Positions 38,396-48,389 are shown, counted from the first letter of the stretch. The stretch is 59,787 nt of DNA from Furfurilactobacillus milii (GCF_009863985.1 NZ_WEZT01000002.1:1-59787); one strand, 5' to 3'. Numbers and translations are program-made. Notes: generated from the letters alone by a model not told the origin.

Positions 38396-41300
38396 ATGGC
38401 AGATAAAAAAGTTGTCGCAAAATTGGCCACCAGTGTTGGTCTAGACACTACGGATACTGTGCAAGCTTTGGATCAACTGGTTAGTTCCGTTAAGAACGCA
38501 ACTAGCTCATGGAAAGCACAAGTAGCTATGGCTAAATCCTCAGGGGATGCTGTAGAAGCGGCTAAGGCCAAGTATGAAGGCTTATCAGATGCTGTTGAAA
38601 AGCAAAAGGCCGTCATTGACCGCTTAAAGGAAACACAGGATAATCTTGACCGTTCTACCAAGGAAGGCCAAGCATCTTACGACAAGTTGGGTAGCAAGAT
38701 TGCCACGGCTAGCAACAAACTATCCTCAATGTCTGGCCAGCTTGATCGGGCAACTAAATCCTATGACTATCAAAAAAGTGGCTTAGCTGGGATTACCTCA
38801 TCGCTTAGAGACGCCCAAAAGGTAACCCAGTCATACGTAGAACGCTTACAGGCTGAGGGTAAGGAAGCAGAAGCCAACAAAGCCAAACTGACAGGGCTAC
38901 AAGATAGCCATTCAAAGTTAGCCTCAATCTACAGCAAGCAAGTTTCAGAATTAGAAAAGCTGCAGTCAGCCGAGCACAAAGATGATTCCGCAATTGCTAC
39001 CCAGCAAGAACGAATTAATAAGACTGCTACAGCCATGGCTAAAGCGTCAACTGAAGCCAAAGACTTACGGGAACAACTGAGTAGGAAACCAGAGACCCCA
39101 TTCACCTCTATTAGAAATAAACTCTTGGGGGTTTCCGATGCTGAAAAGAAAGCAGATAAATCCTCAAAGACGTTCTCAGACACTTTAAAGGGTTCCTTCA
39201 TTGGGAATGCCCTAAGTAATGCTTTAAGCAACATAACAGGTAGCTTCAAGAACATCATCTCCCAAGGGATTCAAATTGATGAAACTGGGGAACAGATGAA
39301 TTCAACTTGGGAACAACTGGGGCTCAAGAAAAATGATATTAAGTGGCTATCCAATGAAGTTGGAGACCTGAAGAAACAAACAGGCTTTGCTGGGACAGAA
39401 GTTAATGGCTTGCAAAAGCAATTCTATGGGTTAACTGGCAGTGTTGGCATAACGGAAAACTTAACCCGTGGGGCAAGTGCCCTAGCCGTTGCTTCTGGTA
39501 AAGGCGCTGAGGGTGCCGAGGCAATTTCCTCTGGATTCATGAAGGTACAAAAGTCTGGCAAGCTAACCAGTGCTATCTATTCTAAGATGGCTAAGAGTGT
39601 ACCCGCATTACCTAAGCAGTTAGCTAAAGCACTCAACATGAGCCAAGACCAATTAAAGACAGCTGTAGCTAACGGTTCAATTTCCTCACAACAATTCCAA
39701 AATGCCTTGACTAAAATTGGGGCAACATCTCAATCAACATTTGATCAGTTTGGGAAGACAGCACAGGGATCACTGGCTCAATTCAAAGGTAGCTGGCAAC
39801 AGGTTGAAGCGGCCACCGCAAAGCCAATTCTAAGTGTTAAAAACACGGGATTAGAAGCTGTCACTAAAGTGCTGAATTCTAAGGCTACTCAGTCACTCTT
39901 TACCAATCTAGGGAAAGCAATTGCAAACTTGGCTACCCAAGCAAGTAAGCTTCTAGGATATATAGCGGCGCATCAAAAGGATTTATCAAGCTTAATTGGT
40001 TCCCTATCAACAATTCTCAAGTTACTGGTAGTTGGTGCATGGAACACTTTCAAGGGTGCTGTGGAGTTAATTGCTAGGGCTTTTAATAATCTCACGGGCA
40101 ACTCGAAGAAAGCCTCGAACCCAATTAAGAATGTTTCTAATGCCCTCGGTGGATTAGCTAAGCATAAGACAACCGTAAAAGTTATTGGTGGATTACTACT
40201 GACAGCCTTTGCTAGCAAGAAATTGCTTAATGGTGTGCGTTCACTGTACGGTGACTTTCTTAGCCTAAAGCATGGCTTGGATATTCTTCGGAACAGTACG
40301 TTATTGCAAGCGGCGGCACAAAGGGTATTGAATGCGGTACAAGCGGCTGGGCCATTCATGGCAGTTATTGCTGTAATTGTTGCCTTGGGAGCCGCTCTAT
40401 TTGCCCTATATAAGCACAATGCTAGGTTTCGTGCTTTTGTCAACTCAATTATTGCCGCCGCTAAGAGGATGGCCAAAGGCTTAATTAACTTCATCAAGCC
40501 AGCGCTAAAGTTTGTTGGCAATTTATTTGACGACGCAGGTAAATACTGGGCTGATAGCTTTGGCAATGCCATGAAAGTTATTGGAGATATTTTCAAGATT
40601 TTCAAAGACGTCTTCACGGGCAACTGGAAAGGCTTAGGCCGAGACGTCAAAGGCCTATGGAGAGACATGTGGAGGTCTGTCAAAGACCTTGGCAAAGATG
40701 GCATGAATATGATTATTGATGTTATCAACGGCGGCATTGGTTTAATTGATGGCGTTATTCATACCTTTGGTGGGTCTTCAGATGCCATTAAAAAGATTTC
40801 AAAGTTTGCCAAAGGGACAGCTGGAGCACCCAAAGGGATTGCAATGGTTAACGATGAGCAAGGTGTGGCTGACCCACGTGAAGCAATCATTGACCGAAAC
40901 CAAGATGTGCATATTCTTAGCGGTAAAAATCGACTAGTTAACTTTGAAGGTGGAGAGACAGTTGTCCCAGCTTCAGCAACCCACCAGATGTTCCCCCACT
41001 TTGAAGACGGAACGGAAAACTGGTTAACTGGTGTTGGTCACTGGTTCAAAGACAAGTGGGACGCTCTAACAGGTTTCATTAAAGACCCCTTATCAAGCCT
41101 CCAAAAGGTCATGGACAAGGCTGTAGATAGTATGATGGGCGGTAAGTCTAGCTTTGTTCAAGGACTTGCCCCAGCCTTAGGTCATGGCTTTGTACAAGGT
41201 ATCATTGAACCAATTAAGAAGCTGTTTGATTCACTCAAGAAGAAACATGACGATGAAGAAGATGGTGGTGGATTTGAAGGTGGGCCAGCTGGCGCAGGTG

Positions 41301-41965
41301 TACAACGTTGGGCAGACTTAGTCAAAAAAGCTCTTGACGCTAACCACTTGTCAACTTCAGATAGTATGGTCCAACGTGTCCTTCGACAGATACAAACGGA
41401 ATCTGGTGGTAACAACAACGCCCGACAACCAGGAGCTGATCCAGATGGTGATGGCTCAGGTCCAGCCCTTGGATTAATGCAGACTAAACGTAGCACGTTC
41501 AATCATTATGCGTTCCCTGGGCACAGCGATATATTCAACGGATATGATGATTTGTTAGCAGGCTTAGCTTATGCCAAAGCAAGATATGGTAGTAGCTTAA
41601 GTTTCTTAGGTAATGGCCATGGCTATCACGATGGTGGCCTAGTCTCTAATCATCAATTAATTGAAGTAGCCGAAGGAAATTTGCCAGAAATGATTGTGCC
41701 GTTAATTGGACAGAAGTCACGTGCTAACCAACTGCTAGCTCAAGCTTCTCGAATTGTTAATGGCAATTCCTCAGCACGTACCAAAAGCACGGTTACTAAC
41801 AATTACAGCACAGCTGATAACTCAAAAGTGGAAGCCTTACTTGAGCAAAATAACTCATTAATAGCTATGTTAATCAACGTTGCTAAGGGGAATGGCTTCA
41901 ATATGCAAGACTTCGGACAAGCCGCAAATGGCTACCAGTCACTTAGAAATTTTCAGAATATATAG
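38396..41965 (+). CDS. Tape measure protein with C-terminal lytic transglycosylase domain
   Basis: 1189 residues from ATG 38396 (AAAGGTGG upstream). The first 230 residues are coiled coil. Hydrophobic helices lie in the middle (around 540-720, e.g. AAGPFMAVIAVIVALGAALFAL). Near the C-terminus is a soluble SLT-like domain with catalytic Glu about residue 1002 in QTESGGNNN and GPALGLMQT. The protein sets tail length, and the muralytic domain probably helps DNA entry through peptidoglycan. Confidence 0.94.
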   Translation: MADKKVVAKLATSVGLDTTDTVQALDQLVSSVKNATSSWKAQVAMAKSSGDAVEAAKAKYEGLSDAVEKQKAVIDRLKETQDNLDRSTKEGQASYDKLGSKIATASNKLSSMSGQLDRATKSYDYQKSGLAGITSSLRDAQKVTQSYVERLQAEGKEAEANKAKLTGLQDSHSKLASIYSKQVSELEKLQSAEHKDDSAIATQQERINKTATAMAKASTEAKDLREQLSRKPETPFTSIRNKLLGVSDAEKKADKSSKTFSDTLKGSFIGNALSNALSNITGSFKNIISQGIQIDETGEQMNSTWEQLGLKKNDIKWLSNEVGDLKKQTGFAGTEVNGLQKQFYGLTGSVGITENLTRGASALAVASGKGAEGAEAISSGFMKVQKSGKLTSAIYSKMAKSVPALPKQLAKALNMSQDQLKTAVANGSISSQQFQNALTKIGATSQSTFDQFGKTAQGSLAQFKGSWQQVEAATAKPILSVKNTGLEAVTKVLNSKATQSLFTNLGKAIANLATQASKLLGYIAAHQKDLSSLIGSLSTILKLLVVGAWNTFKGAVELIARAFNNLTGNSKKASNPIKNVSNALGGLAKHKTTVKVIGGLLLTAFASKKLLNGVRSLYGDFLSLKHGLDILRNSTLLQAAAQRVLNAVQAAGPFMAVIAVIVALGAALFALYKHNARFRAFVNSIIAAAKRMAKGLINFIKPALKFVGNLFDDAGKYWADSFGNAMKVIGDIFKIFKDVFTGNWKGLGRDVKGLWRDMWRSVKDLGKDGMNMIIDVINGGIGLIDGVIHTFGGSSDAIKKISKFAKGTAGAPKGIAMVNDEQGVADPREAIIDRNQDVHILSGKNRLVNFEGGETVVPASATHQMFPHFEDGTENWLTGVGHWFKDKWDALTGFIKDPLSSLQKVMDKAVDSMMGGKSSFVQGLAPALGHGFVQGIIEPIKKLFDSLKKKHDDEEDGGGFEGGPAGAGVQRWADLVKKALDANHLSTSDSMVQRVLRQIQTESGGNNNARQPGADPDGDGSGPALGLMQTKRSTFNHYAFPGHSDIFNGYDDLLAGLAYAKARYGSSLSFLGNGHGYHDGGLVSNHQLIEVAEGNLPEMIVPLIGQKSRANQLLAQASRIVNGNSSARTKSTVTNNYSTADNSKVEALLEQNNSLIAMLINVAKGNGFNMQDFGQAANGYQSLRNFQNI

Positions 41966-41973
41966 AAACAAAT

Positions 41974-42003
41974 AAGGCATTCTAAATAAAGGATGCCTTT
42001 TTA
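41974..42003 (+). terminator. Rho-independent terminator after the tape measure gene
   Basis: AAGGCATTC/GGATGCCTT stem with a 7-nt AT-rich loop and T5. Confidence 0.7.
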
Positions 42004-42038
42004 ATACATATAAAGTTACAGAAAGGAGACAGTTGCCT

Positions 42039-42863
42039 ATGAGCGGTCATCTTTACATCAAGCCTCAAAATGGTGATGAGTTTGATTTAACCCAAGTTAT
42101 CCCACAAGTTAGCATGCTTTCATTAACTAATAGTAGCCCACAGATTACGCCAACTTATCTACAATTAGCTGGTTCCGATGGTGAACGCATTCAGAATGTA
42201 GCTTTCGGTGCCAACGCAGTAACCGCTAATGTGCTTGTACGTGCTCAGAATGCCGCAGAGTTCAAACTGATTGCTGGTAGTATCTATAGGTTGCTAATGG
42301 GACGCCAAACAGTACGCTTACGTGATGATATTGAGCCAAACAAATGTTCGTATGTGATTCCCAAGCCATTTGAAATTACACCAGCTGAGGGAAGTCATGA
42401 AAATGTTCTAGCCATTCCTTTTGATAACCCAACAGGGTTCAGGTATTCTTTGGCACCAAGTGACCAACTGGAAGGCACAACTGATGGCTTAGGTTTCGGT
42501 ATGAACTTACCAGATACAGACACGCCGTACACTTTCACGAGTAACAATTTTAACGTTTACAACCCAAGTGATATTGCCATTGACCCATACATCAACCGCC
42601 ATTTGCTTAAGATAACGGTGCAAGGAGCGGGTAGCTTCACATTAGCTAACACGACCAATGGAACAAGTATTAAAGTTAACCACAATATGGTTACTGGTGA
42701 CACATTTGTGCTAGATGGTGTTCGTTCCTATCTAAACGGGAATGCTGATGGCTTAGAGACCGACTTTGGACACATTCAACTTGAAAAGGGTAACAACGAG
42801 ATTGCCATTACTGGCTTAAGCAATCCCAACATTACTTTTAGTTTTCCCTTTATTTACTTCTAA
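42039..42863 (+). CDS. Distal tail protein (Dit)
   Basis: 274 residues from ATG 42039 after GAAAGGAG. N-terminal ring domain (PTYLQLAGSDGERIQN, ANVLVRAQNAAEFKLIAGSIYRLLMGR), then a galectin-like C-terminal domain (GAGSFTLANTTNGTSIKVN). Dit forms the hub joining tail tube and baseplate. The stop overlaps the next start. Confidence 0.88.
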   Translation: MSGHLYIKPQNGDEFDLTQVIPQVSMLSLTNSSPQITPTYLQLAGSDGERIQNVAFGANAVTANVLVRAQNAAEFKLIAGSIYRLLMGRQTVRLRDDIEPNKCSYVIPKPFEITPAEGSHENVLAIPFDNPTGFRYSLAPSDQLEGTTDGLGFGMNLPDTDTPYTFTSNNFNVYNPSDIAIDPYINRHLLKITVQGAGSFTLANTTNGTSIKVNHNMVTGDTFVLDGVRSYLNGNADGLETDFGHIQLEKGNNEIAITGLSNPNITFSFPFIYF

Positions 42864-44011
42864 TGCAGACCAAAGATAAATTAGTTGTTCAGGATGCTAA
42901 ACGCCAGTACACAGACATTCTGACTAACATCGACTTTGAAGCATTTGAGTATACATGGCAAAAAAATAGTGAGCTTCAGCTAGACTTCACCGCCTATGAG
43001 GATGGTAGTTTAGCTTTCAACTTGTTAACCGTTGAGAATTCCGTGTGGTATCAAGGACAGGAGTACATTGTTAAGCAGGTAACTGATGACCGGAAAGATG
43101 GTCAGCACGCACTAACAGTTACGGCTACACATGTCTTTTATCAGCTAAATTACCGGATGCAACATAATAAGAATGCTGGAGCACAGACGTACACGATTAA
43201 CAGTGCTATGGATTATTTATTAGCCGGATTGAACTCTGGTTATTCTTACGTTATCCACGGCAACTTTGGCAGCAAATCAATTACTGACTTTGGCGCATGT
43301 ATGGTTAACGATGGCTTGAGCACGATTTTAACAACCTTTAATGTGTATGCGTATTTCCCAGACAACAAAGTTATCAATTTGTATGATGAAGCCAGTTTCA
43401 CGCATATGACAGATAACGTTTTCCGCTATCGTAACAATACTCAAGAAGTCCAGCTACAGTATGACTCAACTACTATTGTGAACACAGTTACAGCTAGCTC
43501 TAGTCAATCCAATACTGACTCCAATGGTAACGCTACAAATCCACCCTTTCAGCCATTCACAGTTACGGATAATGACTCCGTCAGCCGCTGGGGTGAACGT
43601 GATGGTGCTGATGTCTCCAGTGATACGATTACAAATACCACTGATATGAACGCCTATGTACTTTCACAAATGCAGAGTGAGCCAACTTCCACGATTACGG
43701 TAACCATGGCTAATGAGGATGTGCCCACAATTGGTGATAAATGGACGCTTCAAGTCTTACAAGCTGACTATCAAACCACCGTAGAGGTGGTACAAATTCA
43801 GTCCTACCCATTCAGTAAAAAATCGGCTCAAGTTGTCCTGAATAATTTGAAGCAGAATTTCTTTGACAGCTTGAACGCAAACAATAAAAAAATCACTGAG
43901 GTCAAACAAGACTTGGCAAAGGTTAGTTCAAACGCTAATCGAACTATCTATGAGACCTCAATGATTACCGATGAAGATACGATCGACAAACTTAACGAAT
44001 TGGAAAAATAG
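42863..44011 (+). CDS. Tail-associated protein Tal, prophage endopeptidase tail family
   Basis: 382 residues. The N-terminal T4 gp27-like structural part includes FEYTWQKNSELQLDFTAYEDG and YIVKQVTDDRKDGQHALTVTATHVFY. It ends in a helical stalk (VKQDLAKVSSNANRTIYETSM). It is short: no M23 or NlpC/P60 peptidase domain is fused, so the muralytic activity of this tail seems to rest in the tape measure. Confidence 0.85.
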   Translation: MQTKDKLVVQDAKRQYTDILTNIDFEAFEYTWQKNSELQLDFTAYEDGSLAFNLLTVENSVWYQGQEYIVKQVTDDRKDGQHALTVTATHVFYQLNYRMQHNKNAGAQTYTINSAMDYLLAGLNSGYSYVIHGNFGSKSITDFGACMVNDGLSTILTTFNVYAYFPDNKVINLYDEASFTHMTDNVFRYRNNTQEVQLQYDSTTIVNTVTASSSQSNTDSNGNATNPPFQPFTVTDNDSVSRWGERDGADVSSDTITNTTDMNAYVLSQMQSEPTSTITVTMANEDVPTIGDKWTLQVLQADYQTTVEVVQIQSYPFSKKSAQVVLNNLKQNFFDSLNANNKKITEVKQDLAKVSSNANRTIYETSMITDEDTIDKLNELEK

Positions 44012-44022
44012 GAGACGATTAA

Positions 44023-44616
44023 ATGGCTATTGATCCAGTCAGCCTTAAAGATGCGGTTACTTTAATGCTAAAAAAATGGCCCACTTGGACAACGCTAGAA
44101 GGACGTCCTAATAATCTGGCTACCAGCGATGATGTTAAGACCGCAATTGCTGCCATTCCGAAACCTGATTTGAGTGGACCGTTCTTGTACCAGCAAATCA
44201 AACCATTGCTGGATTGGAATGATATTAAAAACAAGCCAACTGTTGATTCACAGTCTGTCACATTCGCTCCATTAAACGGGTTTACACTAGGCGTTCCATT
44301 CACGTATGAGACAGTAAAATTTGGTCCCAACGCACAGTTGATTACCCTACACGGATCCGTAAAGCTTGGTGGGCCGGTGAAGGCTTTTTCTTCAAGTACA
44401 ATTGGCGTGTTTACAAATCTACCCAAACCAGTGACTAACCAATATGGAACCGTAGTTGGTAGCTCGACTGTTAGTGGTTGGGGCATAGGATTCGTGGTCA
44501 CCTTCGATTCTACTGGTACACAGCTTATTGCTCGGACACCATCAGATGGTTCTGGTCAAGGTGATGAAATCTATATCAACGTGTCATTTTTTAGTGAGGA
44601 GGCAGTAAATGATTAA
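44023..44616 (+). CDS. Baseplate-associated hypothetical protein
   Basis: 197 residues: a short N-terminal helix (VSLKDAVTLMLKKWPTW), a repeat-like linker PDLSGPFLYQQIKPLLDWNDIKNKP, and a beta-rich C-terminal half (TLHGSVKLGG, TVVGSSTVSGWGIGFVVTF). The beta-rich end suggests a small receptor-binding or baseplate protein. Located between Tal and the glycosidase, overlapping the latter by 8 bp. Confidence 0.6.
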   Translation: MAIDPVSLKDAVTLMLKKWPTWTTLEGRPNNLATSDDVKTAIAAIPKPDLSGPFLYQQIKPLLDWNDIKNKPTVDSQSVTFAPLNGFTLGVPFTYETVKFGPNAQLITLHGSVKLGGPVKAFSSSTIGVFTNLPKPVTNQYGTVVGSSTVSGWGIGFVVTFDSTGTQLIARTPSDGSGQGDEIYINVSFFSEEAVND

Positions 44617-46132
44617 TCAATCTTATGTATTGGCTCATCGTAAACCTTTCAATGAACGATTCGGTATGTTCTTGTGGCCATACGATCATTCTGGCTATAA
44701 TGCAGTTTTCTTTAAAAAACAGCTGGATGCGGCCTTAGATTTAGGCGTTGGCCTAATCTCAATCGGTTCACGTCCAGATAATGCTAATGATGACGTTGGT
44801 GCTATTGATGGTGCGTTTGACATGGCACAGAACGCAGGCATGGCAGTCCGTACAACATTAGGTGCTGGTGCAGCACTGAATGGTGATGCAGTCGATTATC
44901 CTAATCATATCCACGATATGGACGATTGGAATAAGCGTTATGTGCAACATTTAGCCGGTCGCAACCTGATTTGGGATGCCTCTAACGAAGCAAACAATCC
45001 CGGCTTTTGGTATGGGAAGTCATCATATTATGATCACTCGCTGATTAAGGACTGGTTGGGCGTTGACAAAGTGTTATACGATTATGTTCGTCAATACGAT
45101 CCCGGATCAATTTTTCTAAACGGTGATTTATTCCGTAGTCCATATGACTTACAAAAAGGGCAGTGGGCTGATGAATGGGACGCTATGGTTCAGTACGGCA
45201 TGATGAGTTTCGGAGACGCCATTTCAGTACACCCATATCTTGAAGACGCCGTTACAGGTTATCCACACTCACCTGAGTCTCTGCTACAGTACATGGCAAC
45301 ACCAGATAACGCAACTTTGCCACTAGTTGTTACGGAGTTCAGTTACAACCGTTCGACAATGGACGTTAACCAGCAGGCCGATTGGCTTGCACGATCGTGG
45401 TTCATTTTTGACTACATGCAAGTGCCGTTTGTGATTCACTACGGATTCTGGGACGAGTACCTTGATGACAACGGTGGCTATTCAATCTTTGATCACGATT
45501 GGAATCCATATCCGGCCGCCAATACGTTGAAATATTGGCTGTATGAGCTCAAAGGTTACTATTTTAATCAACGTTTTAGCACTGGCAATGACAGCACCGA
45601 TTTTGTGTTTGAATATGTAAGCGGCACGACACATAAAATTATTGGTTGGACATCTGATAGTAGCCGTCAAATCACAGTGAATGGCAACCAGTACACAATC
45701 ACTAATACGCCGGTACTGCTTAATACTTTTGAAGAAGAAGTTACGTTTAACAAAATAACAAATATTTATCAACTAAAAGATACTTTTAACGAAAACATCG
45801 ACATTGCGAGTCAAGTTTTGAACTCAATAGGTGAAGACTTTATTGACTTTATAAGTTTATACACCAACATTCAAAAAATAAGCAGTGAAAGTATTGGCAA
45901 TAGTTTTAGAAATCAATTGATTATTTCTTTAACAGAAATTCAGAAAACGATTATTTCATTGTCAAATTTATCAAAAATGATTGGTATTACAGATGATTTA
46001 GGAAACTTTTATGTTCCTGAAAAAATAGCAATGCCAAATAGCTTAATGATTGACAATGATTTTATGGAAACTTTAAACAATGATTTCGATAGTCTCGCAC
46101 AAGTAATTAATTTTATTAAAAAAGGGGTATAA
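44609..46132 (+). CDS. Putative tail glycoside hydrolase, clan GH-A TIM barrel
   Basis: 507 residues. Residues 1-330 have clan GH-A features: GLISIGSRPDNAND, an acid/base Glu127 in WDASNEANN at the end of strand 4, and a nucleophile Glu243 in LVVTEFSYN at the end of strand 7. A small beta domain follows (about 330-385), and then a helical, clearly AT-rich tail (about 385-507). I infer a tail-borne enzyme acting on host cell-surface or exopolysaccharide. The exact family (GH5-, GH39- or GH53-like) cannot be settled here. Confidence 0.7.
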   Translation: MINQSYVLAHRKPFNERFGMFLWPYDHSGYNAVFFKKQLDAALDLGVGLISIGSRPDNANDDVGAIDGAFDMAQNAGMAVRTTLGAGAALNGDAVDYPNHIHDMDDWNKRYVQHLAGRNLIWDASNEANNPGFWYGKSSYYDHSLIKDWLGVDKVLYDYVRQYDPGSIFLNGDLFRSPYDLQKGQWADEWDAMVQYGMMSFGDAISVHPYLEDAVTGYPHSPESLLQYMATPDNATLPLVVTEFSYNRSTMDVNQQADWLARSWFIFDYMQVPFVIHYGFWDEYLDDNGGYSIFDHDWNPYPAANTLKYWLYELKGYYFNQRFSTGNDSTDFVFEYVSGTTHKIIGWTSDSSRQITVNGNQYTITNTPVLLNTFEEEVTFNKITNIYQLKDTFNENIDIASQVLNSIGEDFIDFISLYTNIQKISSESIGNSFRNQLIISLTEIQKTIISLSNLSKMIGITDDLGNFYVPEKIAMPNSLMIDNDFMETLNNDFDSLAQVINFIKKGV

Positions 46133-46135
46133 AAA

Positions 46136-47194
46136 ATGGCACAAGATTCAGCAGGACGCACAATTGTACCAGCCGGTTACAACGGTAACTTCGAAGTTGT
46201 TGACATGAACTTCAACGACGACACAAAGGTTATTCAGATCAACCAGTTAAACGGTAGACAGGGTGACACACGAACAGCACGGATTAAAGCAGTACAAGAC
46301 AACTCCGCAGGAACGGGAACAATTGCTTACAGCATTGACGGTTTACAGCCACAAATTGTTGGCAAAGACGCAAAAGATAAAACAATCCAGATTGCAGGAA
46401 ATTGGAATCCAATTAATGTTAATTTAGGACTTTTTTCAATCACTGCACCGGCTAACGTCTATCAAGCAGTCGGCTTAACTCAAGGCTGTTACTTACGATT
46501 GGTTGACGGTAGCGGAAATGTGGTTAGTTCAATTCCGGTTATCTTTGAGGTCATTCAAGATAGCTCAAGCATGACCAATTATGAGGCTACAGCGTTCTTA
46601 CAAAGCGTTGATAGCGTTGCACAACAAGCTGTTGAAAAGTTTGATTCTGCCAATGCACTTGCACAAACAGTTAAGGACGTATCTAATCAAGCACTAGCTG
46701 CTGCTCAACAAGCAGATGCCGATGCAAAAGCACAAGGCGTTGCAAAACTAGCTAGTGATAATGCTTTTACAGGCAATAACAGCTTTAGCAATAAAGTAAC
46801 GGCAGCAAACTTTGTTACACCTGGTGGTGCAGATCTTAATGCGTTAGCTAACAACGTCACCGCAGACATAGGTTGGATTCCATTAGCATTATCGAATATC
46901 GTGCAAGGAAATATTGCGTTCAGAAGTGTTTCTATGGTTAAACCAAGCGTTGAACTATACATGCTTAGCGGCCAAGTAACAACTAATCAAGACCTTAGTC
47001 CTTATACATGGTATCAATTCGCAACGTCACAGCCGGGAAACGCTGGTTACTGGAAATACACGCCCGTCATTGCTGATTCTGGGGTTAATGGAGTTGGCGC
47101 TTTCCAATCAGGCGGGTTCAGTGTCAACTTTCCGATTGCGGTTAACAAAGGAACTAATATCCAAGTATATTCAATGATTAATTCTGACAGATAG
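46136..47194 (+). CDS. Baseplate upper protein BppU-like
   Basis: 352 residues. The N-terminal part (VVDMNFNDDTKVIQINQLNGRQGDT ... IQIAGNWNPINVNLGLFSI ... YLRLVDGSGNVVSSIPVIFEVI) matches the BppU N-terminal domain that docks to Dit. A coiled-coil stalk (AQQAVEKFDSANALAQTV...AAAQQADADAKAQ) leads to a beta-rich C-terminal head that probably binds the receptor. Confidence 0.82.
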   Translation: MAQDSAGRTIVPAGYNGNFEVVDMNFNDDTKVIQINQLNGRQGDTRTARIKAVQDNSAGTGTIAYSIDGLQPQIVGKDAKDKTIQIAGNWNPINVNLGLFSITAPANVYQAVGLTQGCYLRLVDGSGNVVSSIPVIFEVIQDSSSMTNYEATAFLQSVDSVAQQAVEKFDSANALAQTVKDVSNQALAAAQQADADAKAQGVAKLASDNAFTGNNSFSNKVTAANFVTPGGADLNALANNVTADIGWIPLALSNIVQGNIAFRSVSMVKPSVELYMLSGQVTTNQDLSPYTWYQFATSQPGNAGYWKYTPVIADSGVNGVGAFQSGGFSVNFPIAVNKGTNIQVYSMINSDR

Positions 47195-47207
47195 TGAGGA
47201 GACCAAT

Positions 47208-47573
47208 ATGCTATATTTTTCTTATGATAAAGACACGTACAAATATACTGGTGCTTCGTCAACGCAAACGCCATTTTCAACAACAATTAATCCGGAAGAT
47301 TTAGTTGATCCGGTTTTCAATGAAGCATCTAACCAATGGAGCGGGACGCCTTACGATCAATGGCTTGCCGCATCTAGTCAAAGTGAAACACCATATGTCC
47401 CACAGCCATCAGCAGTGCAGCTCATGGTGATGGGATTAACACAGCAAGTTGCAACACTAAATAGTGAAGTAGCGGAAATTAAATCTGCGCCATCAGAAGA
47501 AACTACTCAATCACAGGCGGCTTCCACACCAACATCACAAGCTTCGTCAGCTTCAGAAGGGAGTGCTAACTAA
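47208..47573 (+). CDS. Small tail protein with Ser/Thr-rich C-terminus
   Basis: 121 residues. FSYDKDTYKYTGASSTQTPFS and NQWSGTPYDQWLAA recall tail-fibre assembly or XkdW-type proteins that sit next to XkdX. A coiled coil (MVMGLTQQVATLNSEVAEIK) and a low-complexity tail follow. The stop overlaps the next start (TAATG). Confidence 0.6.
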   Translation: MLYFSYDKDTYKYTGASSTQTPFSTTINPEDLVDPVFNEASNQWSGTPYDQWLAASSQSETPYVPQPSAVQLMVMGLTQQVATLNSEVAEIKSAPSEETTQSQAASTPTSQASSASEGSAN

Positions 47574-47695
47574 TGGACTTATTCTCAATGCTGAAAATTT
47601 TCAAAACTTGGGGTGCCACAGATGATTATTTCAAGTCCTATCTAACGATGGGTGCAATCACTCAAGCACAGTACGACGAACTTACAAAGGGCTGA
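47573..47695 (+). CDS. XkdX family protein
   Basis: 40 residues with FKTWGATDDYFKSYLTMGAITQAQYDELTKG, the XkdX (PF09693) pattern of B. subtilis PBSX and many lactobacillal phages. The start overlaps the preceding stop. Structural role near the tail tip, not well defined. Confidence 0.8.
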   Translation: MDLFSMLKIFKTWGATDDYFKSYLTMGAITQAQYDELTKG

Positions 47696-47700
47696 CCATA

Positions 47701-48006
47701 ATGAGTGTTCTAGCGACTATAAACTGGGATTCTGTCATCACTGATGGGGCATCCGTTGTATCCATCATGGCCTTCATTGGCACAGTTGTGTACTACGTTC
47801 TTAAATCACTTGTAGAACACTTAACAACTGGCTTAAAGGGATCTGTGGACGTCCTCAATTCTTCGATAACTGGTTTAACCGTCACAATTAAACGTAACAA
47901 TGAGGACTTAGGTAAGCTAAGGGAAGATATGGACAATCTCAAGATTGATGATGTCAACCATGAAGATAGAATTTCAGCTATAGAAAAAGAGAGGAATCAA
48001 TCATGA
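47701..48006 (+). CDS. Holin-associated membrane protein (XhlA/hemolysin-like)
   Basis: 101 residues: an N-terminal transmembrane helix (VSIMAFIGTVVYYVLKSLV, about 19-37) and a C-terminal coiled coil (KRNNEDLGKLREDMDNLK). This topology and the place right before the holin fit XhlA-type proteins that modulate lysis. Overlaps the holin gene by 4 bp. Confidence 0.65.
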   Translation: MSVLATINWDSVITDGASVVSIMAFIGTVVYYVLKSLVEHLTTGLKGSVDVLNSSITGLTVTIKRNNEDLGKLREDMDNLKIDDVNHEDRISAIEKERNQS

Positions 48007-48347
48007 AGCAAAAATTGAATAATATTGATTGGAAGTCTGGAAAGCTGTGGGCTGGCCTAATCTCGCTGGGGATTGTGCTGGTACAACAGCTTTTTAGTTT
48101 GTTCGGGGTTAATTTTCCAGCAAATTTGGATCAACTGGTGGCTGTGGTCAATACAGTATTAACAATTCTAGGTATGTTGGGTGTCCTGTCTGACGTAACC
48201 TTGGTATCTGTGCCAACGGAGCACACTAAAGTGGCTGAAAAGTACCCTGAACAGCCTCAAACAGCGCCTAAAAGTGGCAACATTCAGACAACTTCAGTCA
48301 ACACAGACAAAATGATTACCCCAGAAAATAATTCAATGCAGAAATAG
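48003..48347 (+). CDS. Phage holin, phi LC3 family
   Basis: 114 residues. The pattern INWK-like start (NIDWKSGKLWAGLISLGIVLVQQLF), a second hydrophobic segment (VVNTVLTILGMLGVLSD) and a polar C-terminus (PTEHTKVAEKYPEQPQ) are typical of Phage_holin_1. It controls lysis timing by forming membrane lesions. Confidence 0.85.
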   Translation: MKQKLNNIDWKSGKLWAGLISLGIVLVQQLFSLFGVNFPANLDQLVAVVNTVLTILGMLGVLSDVTLVSVPTEHTKVAEKYPEQPQTAPKSGNIQTTSVNTDKMITPENNSMQK

Positions 48348-48389
48348 AAGCTAATGCAGTTATGCAAAGGTTTCAGAAAGGGGAATATC

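Noticed and set aside
39973-40737. 254-codon minus-strand frame inside the tape measure gene
   Set aside because: Shadow of the tape measure coding strand without ribosome binding site or family pattern.
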